A stretch of 32,619 bases of DNA from Colwellia hornerae. GTDB lineage: Bacteria > Pseudomonadota > Gammaproteobacteria > Enterobacterales > Alteromonadaceae. A model generated the notes under the pieces. That model worked only from the letters and a program-made list of their open reading frames with translations. It made no database searches and was not told where the DNA came from. This document shows positions 29,012 through 32,619 of this stretch, in pieces. The DNA is taken from positions 1-32,619 of the forward strand of contig NZ_VOLR01000011.1 of the NCBI RefSeq assembly GCF_007954355.1. Reading direction: 5' to 3'. Positions within the stretch are counted from its first letter, which is position 1. Each line of letters begins with the position of its first letter. A program made the translations under genes and the position numbers.

Positions 29012-29281
29012 AATTAATTATCTTATTTTTAATTTATCACTAACAAGTGTGATTAAAACGATTGGCATGATAAGCAAGTTTAATAAGGCCAGTAGACCCA
29101 AAGTAGTGGAGATACAGTTGTTAAGCATCTTGTTATAGCCAAAAATGAGTCAGCGAATAAAATGAGATTATGTAGAAAACTTTTATATATAAGGTAGATA
29201 GAGTCAATTAAATACGACGTTAAGTGATTACCATTATAATTGTGGCATGTGATTTTTTAGATTTTACTGAATTTTAGACAT
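29012..29281. other. Non-coding gap, no clear feature
   Basis: About 270 bp of AT-rich sequence between the ECF promoter and the candidate sRNA terminator. A short plus-strand frame (ending 29138, GMISKFNKASRPKVVEIQL) crosses it, but it begins inside the sigma gene region and has no ribosome site that I can support. I see no convincing gene or repeat. Confidence 0.5.
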
Positions 29282-29374
29282 AAAAAAAACCGATGAAAAC
29301 AAGTTCATCGGCTGGATAGCTTTGGGGAAGCTAAAATATAAAATTATTACAACAGGTGTTCACTAAAAGAGAAC
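29282..29374 (-). ncRNA. Candidate small RNA (~93 nt)
   Basis: A sigma-70 promoter, a short non-coding stretch and a canonical terminator follow one another on the minus strand. The predicted RNA starts near 29374. It contains a small hairpin with a C-rich loop (AGCUU, CCCCA, AAGCU; 29318-29332). It ends in an 8-bp GC-containing stem CCGAUGAA/UUCAUCGG (29290-29311) followed by U8. No reading frame beyond about 10 codons with a ribosome site is seen. An accessible CCCC loop plus a U-rich terminator suggests an Hfq-dependent antisense RNA aimed at ribosome sites. I do not recognise it as a named family. Confidence 0.6.
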
Positions 29375-29380
29375 AAAAAC

Positions 29381-29410
29381 ATTATAGAGTAACAACTCTA
29401 TAAGTGTAAA
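29381..29410 (-). promoter_or_regulatory. Sigma-70 promoter of candidate sRNA
   Basis: TTTACA (29405-29410) and a perfect TATAAT (29381-29386) with an 18-nt spacer, on the minus strand, about 100 nt before the terminator hairpin. Confidence 0.65.
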
Positions 29411-29546
29411 GTAAAAAGTGAAGTAATTACTCAGTTTTTTTGTTTTTTAGAGTTTTGGCCATTTCAGACTATGTATGGGTCTTCACAAATGATGAGAAAT
29501 GCGTCACGAGATGAGAAAATATAATAACTAGTTTACAATTTGAATA

Positions 29547-29612
29547 GGTATCACTAGTGAGATCCTTGGTCATGAAATGAGATTGATGTGCCTGACACAA
29601 TATTCACTAATG
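29547..29612. repeat. Palindrome module, copy A (downstream of usp gene)
   Basis: Three blocks in order: the near-palindrome GGTATCACTAGTGAGATC (29547-29564), GAAATGAGAT (29574-29583) and AATATTCACTAATG (29599-29612). The same blocks with almost the same spacing occur at 30196-30259. This copy lies between the usp gene and the candidate sRNA promoter on the same strand. Confidence 0.75.
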
Positions 29613-29681
29613 CCACACTGAAGACATTAGCGATTTATTCGAAATGAAACATTTAGCAGAAATTTTATCTAAAATATCAGT

Positions 29682-30077
29682 TTAAATTTTAATCAGTGAA
29701 ACATCACATTTAGCATAATTTGCAACACCATTTGCTGTTGAACCAATCAAAGCATGAAGACCTTTTTTAGAATGGGTACCAAGAATAATTAAATCTGCAT
29801 TTTTTCTCTCTGCGAGTATGCAAATTTGCTCGTATGGTTTTCCAAACGTAACCGTGACATCTTTCTTTGATATACCTAAGGATGAAGCTTTTGCTTCAAT
29901 TGAAGGTAATGCACTTTCTTTTAATTCTTTTTGATAATCTTTAGGAAGTAATGTGTATGGGATGATATGAGTAACAAACAATTTAGCATTGTAAATTTGA
30001 GACAACTCATGGGCTTTTGAGAGTACTTCCAGTCCTTCATCACTAGCTTCTATTGCGCAAATAATAGTTTTATACAT
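29682..30077 (-). CDS. Universal stress protein (UspA family)
   Basis: A 131-aa single-domain Usp: N-terminal strand YKTIICAIEASDEGLEVL and the nucleotide-binding region ADLIILGTHSKKGLHALIGSTANGV, close to the G-x2-G-x9-G-S/T signature of ATP-binding members. I chose the ATG at 30077, with GGAG 7 nt upstream. A longer frame from 30149 adds residues that do not belong to the family. The palindrome module lies about 120 bp before the start, and a second copy lies after the stop. The function is probably stress survival; the signal is unknown. Confidence 0.92.
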   Translation of the reverse strand: MYKTIICAIEASDEGLEVLSKAHELSQIYNAKLFVTHIIPYTLLPKDYQKELKESALPSIEAKASSLGISKKDVTVTFGKPYEQICILAERKNADLIILGTHSKKGLHALIGSTANGVANYAKCDVSLIKI

Positions 30078-30195
30078 AAATAGCTCCATTAATATTTTTT
30101 TGGTTAATAAAATAATAACTGATTTTATATAACATTGGCTAAAATGCAATATTTGAAAACATATTACAGCTCAAATTGTTGATCCTATTTGGATA

Positions 30196-30259
30196 GATAT
30201 CACTAGTGATATCATTGAAATCGAATGAGATTTAAACATTATCTTAATATTCACTAATG
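30196..30259. repeat. Palindrome module, copy B (upstream of usp gene)
   Basis: A perfect 18-bp palindrome GATATCACTAGTGATATC (30196-30213), then GAATGAGAT (30223-30231) and AATATTCACTAATG (30246-30259), matching copy A. It is placed upstream of the usp promoter region, so it is a good candidate operator or activator site. Confidence 0.75.
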
Positions 30260-30302
30260 TCATTTAACTGACTTGGTTTTTTAGACCTATAACGTCAGCT
30301 AT

Positions 30303-30756
30303 GTGTTAGTAATCTGTCATGAATTGCGAGATGAGTTTGTTGAGATATTTAAAACTGAACATAATAGTTTTGCATATAAAGAAGATACTTGGGTTGAATT
30401 TTTAGGTTTTAAAATTAATTTTTAAACTTTTTGGTATAAATTTCTTTGATTCTGAAGCATATGAGGCAGGGAGTGAAATTTTCACATATAAACTTGAAAA
30501 GCTTTACATTTCTGAATGATTTGGAGAGTTTGATTAATAAATTGAAAACATTACTGGTTCGCCATTTACCGTAGAAGTGCTTTCGTATAAACGTTTCAAA
30601 TGTATGGCACAAGTATCGTATACAAATATTGAAGATGGTAGGATTTTGGCGCTGGATAAGGCTTATATGGTTTTACCTAGCTCTAAAGAAAGAGTATGTA
30701 CAGGCTCTCGATTTATCAGTGTAAATGAGAGATATTTGATTACAGCTCAACGGTAA
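30303..30756 (+). pseudogene. Decayed plus-strand gene, unknown family
   Basis: Plausible coding sequence is spread over two frames. From a GTG at 30303 the frame reads VLVICHELRDEFVEIFKTE and on to WVEFLGFKINF, then stops at 30423. From 30433 another frame reads GINFFDSEAYEAGSEIFTYK and continues to 30756 (VLSYKRFKCMAQVSYTNIED, then GRILALDKAYMVLPSSKERV). It has in-frame stops at 30517, 30535 and 30538. The residue content is protein-like throughout, so I read it as one gene broken by a frameshift and nonsense mutations. I do not recognise the family. This occupies the gap between the usp gene and the next gene. A minus-strand frame over it is a shadow. Confidence 0.6.
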
Positions 30757-30784
30757 ATCTAATTTGCGCAAAGCACTAATATTC

Positions 30785-31822
30785 TCATTTTGTTTCATCA
30801 AGCTTGTTTAATATTTGTATGATTCGGTCATAAACGACGTCTGTAAGTGTTAATGTGTTATCGCCAACCGTATTGACAAATTGAATCACCACCGTATCAA
30901 TGTTTTTGTGATAGCGCGCTATGCTGTAATAGCCTAATACCCAGCCTGTATGCTCATATTTATAAATTGATGCATATATCTCTTGCTCGGCGTCAGTGAA
31001 TAATCTGCCATCATTTAAGGCTCTAAGAAAGATGCCTACATCTTCAGCTGTTGCAATATAACCCTGATTAAGCTCTTTAAAATCGTTGTTGTAGCCAACG
31101 TAATAACCACTCATCAGGTCTTGTAAATCAATATCTTTGATGGAAAAGAAAGTTCGCTTAAGGCTAAGTGGTGCTAATATCTCATTGCTAATAAATTGTC
31201 TGTTATCATAACCAAGTACTTTAGTCATTATCTTGCCAAGCAGCAGATAATTAGTATTGGAGTAGCTATAATCACTGTCTGGTTTAAAATCGGCAGAGCT
31301 ATCTAAAACTAGATTCAAGTTGTTATCCCCGCCAATCGAGCGCTCTGACCAAGAAAAATCATTATGATCCGTGTAATTAGGTATGCCGCTTCGATGCTGT
31401 AGCATCATAAGTAATGTTATTTGATCAGCATATTCTATGCGTCCTAAGAGTGATGGTAGATAATCTGCTAGCGTATTATCCAGAGACAGACTGCCCTTAG
31501 CGACAAGTTTTGCTACTGCGGCTGCATTATATAATTTTCCGATGCTGCCTATTTTGAAGAGCGCCTTTGGGTCTGCAGGGATTTTTTTATCTCGATTATG
31601 CCAACCACTGGCATAAAAATTGGCTTTTTGTTCTCCCTTTTGAACATAAACAATAATGCCATCTAAGCCATGATTAACCGTATCATTAACCTGCTGTTCA
31701 ACGGTCAATGGCAGAGGAGCAAAGTAATAAATTGCAGCCTGCCAAGGGGCGAATATGTAAATGCTGCTAACCGTGACAATCGCTGCTATTACTCTCATTA
31801 TTAGCTTTTTACTATGTTTCAT
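30785..31822 (-). CDS. Serine hydrolase, beta-lactamase/D-peptidase fold
   Basis: A 345-aa protein with an N-terminal membrane or signal segment (about 9-27, MRVIAAIVTVSSIYIFAPW). The active site is S93-I-G-K96, the second motif Y187-S-N189, and the third HTG at 291-293. This is the class C-type serine beta-lactamase fold (PF00144), a family that includes D-aminopeptidases and esterases. HTG in place of KTG makes a true beta-lactamase less likely. The substrate is not predictable. It is probably periplasmic, a single gene. Confidence 0.88.
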   Translation of the reverse strand: MKHSKKLIMRVIAAIVTVSSIYIFAPWQAAIYYFAPLPLTVEQQVNDTVNHGLDGIIVYVQKGEQKANFYASGWHNRDKKIPADPKALFKIGSIGKLYNAAAVAKLVAKGSLSLDNTLADYLPSLLGRIEYADQITLLMMLQHRSGIPNYTDHNDFSWSERSIGGDNNLNLVLDSSADFKPDSDYSYSNTNYLLLGKIMTKVLGYDNRQFISNEILAPLSLKRTFFSIKDIDLQDLMSGYYVGYNNDFKELNQGYIATAEDVGIFLRALNDGRLFTDAEQEIYASIYKYEHTGWVLGYYSIARYHKNIDTVVIQFVNTVGDNTLTLTDVVYDRIIQILNKLDETK

Positions 31823-32096
31823 TTTTACTCTATTTTTCGATAAATTCAGATGAGTGTCACTATTTATGATGACTTATAATAGTGCACAATCAATAAAAGA
31901 AGTAGTAGTTGCCACTTGAAGGACTTATATTAAACGATAGTTACAAACTCGGGCATATCATAATCTGCCCTGGCTTATTATTGCAATGTGCCCAATACGA
32001 GCTCTTTACACTTATCTTTTTATTTAACAGGCAGACATTAACCAAAATTATTAATCTATTTACCTATAGGTAAAACCAATATAGCCGCTTAAGACC

Positions 32097-32619
32097 TTAC
32101 GAGTTGGGCTGAATTCCCCGTAACTTTTGCTTCATAAAATCGATAAAGATGCGGTTTTTATTTGGTAAATATTTACTTTGTACATATTGTAAACAAATAT
32201 CACCTTGGTAATTACCTTGTAACCGCCAATCTTTCAAAAGCGGAATGAGCTTGCCACTGCTAATACCCTGTTGCGCGATATAATCAGGTAGAGAACCAAT
32301 ACCAAAGCCCTGTTCAATAGCATCTCGACGCATTTCACTGTGGTTAAGTAAATAGGAACCAGTGACTTGTACGGTTGTTTTTTGATTTTTTTGACTAAAC
32401 CGCCAACGGCTATCTGACATGTTTTCACCTAAGCAAAGACAGGGTAAATCTTTTAAGTCGTCGGGATGTGTTGGCAGCACATGGTTAGCTAGAAAATCAG
32501 GACTGGCACATAGCACTTGTTCACTGCGACCAATTTTAACGTTGACCAAAGCTTCAATCGGATTGTCATTGATATGAATTAAGAAATCAACACCGTCATG
32601 AATAGGGTCTAAAATCCGG
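32097..32619 (-). CDS. LysR-type transcriptional regulator, 3' part (cut by window edge)
   Basis: The frame is open to the window end, giving 173 residues of a LysR-family effector domain: RILDPIHDGVDFLIHI, VLCASPDFLANH, WRFSQK, and EMRRDAIEQGFGIGSLPDYIA, the last typical of the family. The DNA-binding N-terminus lies outside. A TTG at 32549 is internal and not a real start. Its target cannot be told from this window. Confidence 0.9.
   Translation of the reverse strand, partial: RILDPIHDGVDFLIHINDNPIEALVNVKIGRSEQVLCASPDFLANHVLPTHPDDLKDLPCLCLGENMSDSRWRFSQKNQKTTVQVTGSYLLNHSEMRRDAIEQGFGIGSLPDYIAQQGISSGKLIPLLKDWRLQGNYQGDICLQYVQSKYLPNKNRIFIDFMKQKLRGIQPNS

Noticed and set aside
28932-29138. 68-codon plus-strand ORF
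   Set aside because: It begins inside the sigma gene on the other strand, over its promoter; no supported start.
29290-29311. Terminator of the usp gene itself
   Set aside because: It lies about 370 bp past the usp stop, and a closer strong promoter (29381-29410) gives it its own short transcript. Read-through from usp remains possible.
30415-30612. 65-codon minus-strand ORF
   Set aside because: It is antisense to a better plus-strand reading (the decayed gene), has no ribosome site and shows no recognisable motif.
30785-31822. True beta-lactamase resistance gene
   Set aside because: The third motif is HTG rather than KTG and there is no resistance context; the family is mostly peptidases and esterases.

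Overview
The window reads as a chromosomal segment of an AT-rich marine gammaproteobacterium of the Alteromonadales, most like Colwellia or a close relative. The basis is protein content (engB divergent from cytochrome c4 genes, a thiC-thiO-thiS-thiG-thiDE operon under a TPP riboswitch, LetA/LetB-type genes, frmA-fghA) and base composition. The genus is an inference from memory. I see no phage, transposase, CRISPR array, rRNA or tRNA gene.

Layout. 1-720: a tandem array of about 106-bp units built around a short palindromic motif, next to the 3' end of tex. 768-3974: tex and engB on the minus strand. 4159-6212: a tetraheme double cytochrome c4 and a normal diheme cytochrome c4, each followed by the same terminator hairpin. 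6519-10816: a probable envelope lipid-transport operon of two half-length LetA/PqiA membrane proteins and a LetB-like protein with eight MCE repeats. 11042-12577: a DUF418 membrane protein behind an 11-bp inverted repeat. 12594-18780, minus: the thiamin operon (thiC, thiO, thiS, thiG, thiDE) with promoter and TPP riboswitch. The thiG/thiDE junction is triplicated and forms two 30-codon mini-ORFs linked by ATGA overlaps.

18920-26734: a secreted M1 metallopeptidase, an outer-membrane beta-barrel protein, a TPR protein, a formaldehyde-detoxification pair (frmA, fghA) with a hutD/ves-like gene attached, and a secreted S10 serine carboxypeptidase. 26798-28976, minus: an ECF sigma factor, a probable anti-sigma factor and two DUF4252 proteins, behind an ECF-type promoter that looks self-recognised. 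28977-30784: gene-poor and very AT-rich. It holds a candidate small RNA with promoter and terminator, a universal stress protein gene flanked by two copies of a palindrome-containing module, and a decayed plus-strand gene. 30785-32619, minus: a beta-lactamase-fold serine hydrolase and the 3' part of a LysR-type regulator cut by the window edge.

Most of the window is ordinary core metabolism. The parts that ordinary annotation does not explain are the thiG/thiDE mini-ORF cascade, the sRNA/usp regulatory neighbourhood, the eight-MCE protein with its two-domain periodicity, and the tetraheme cytochrome with its duplicated terminator.
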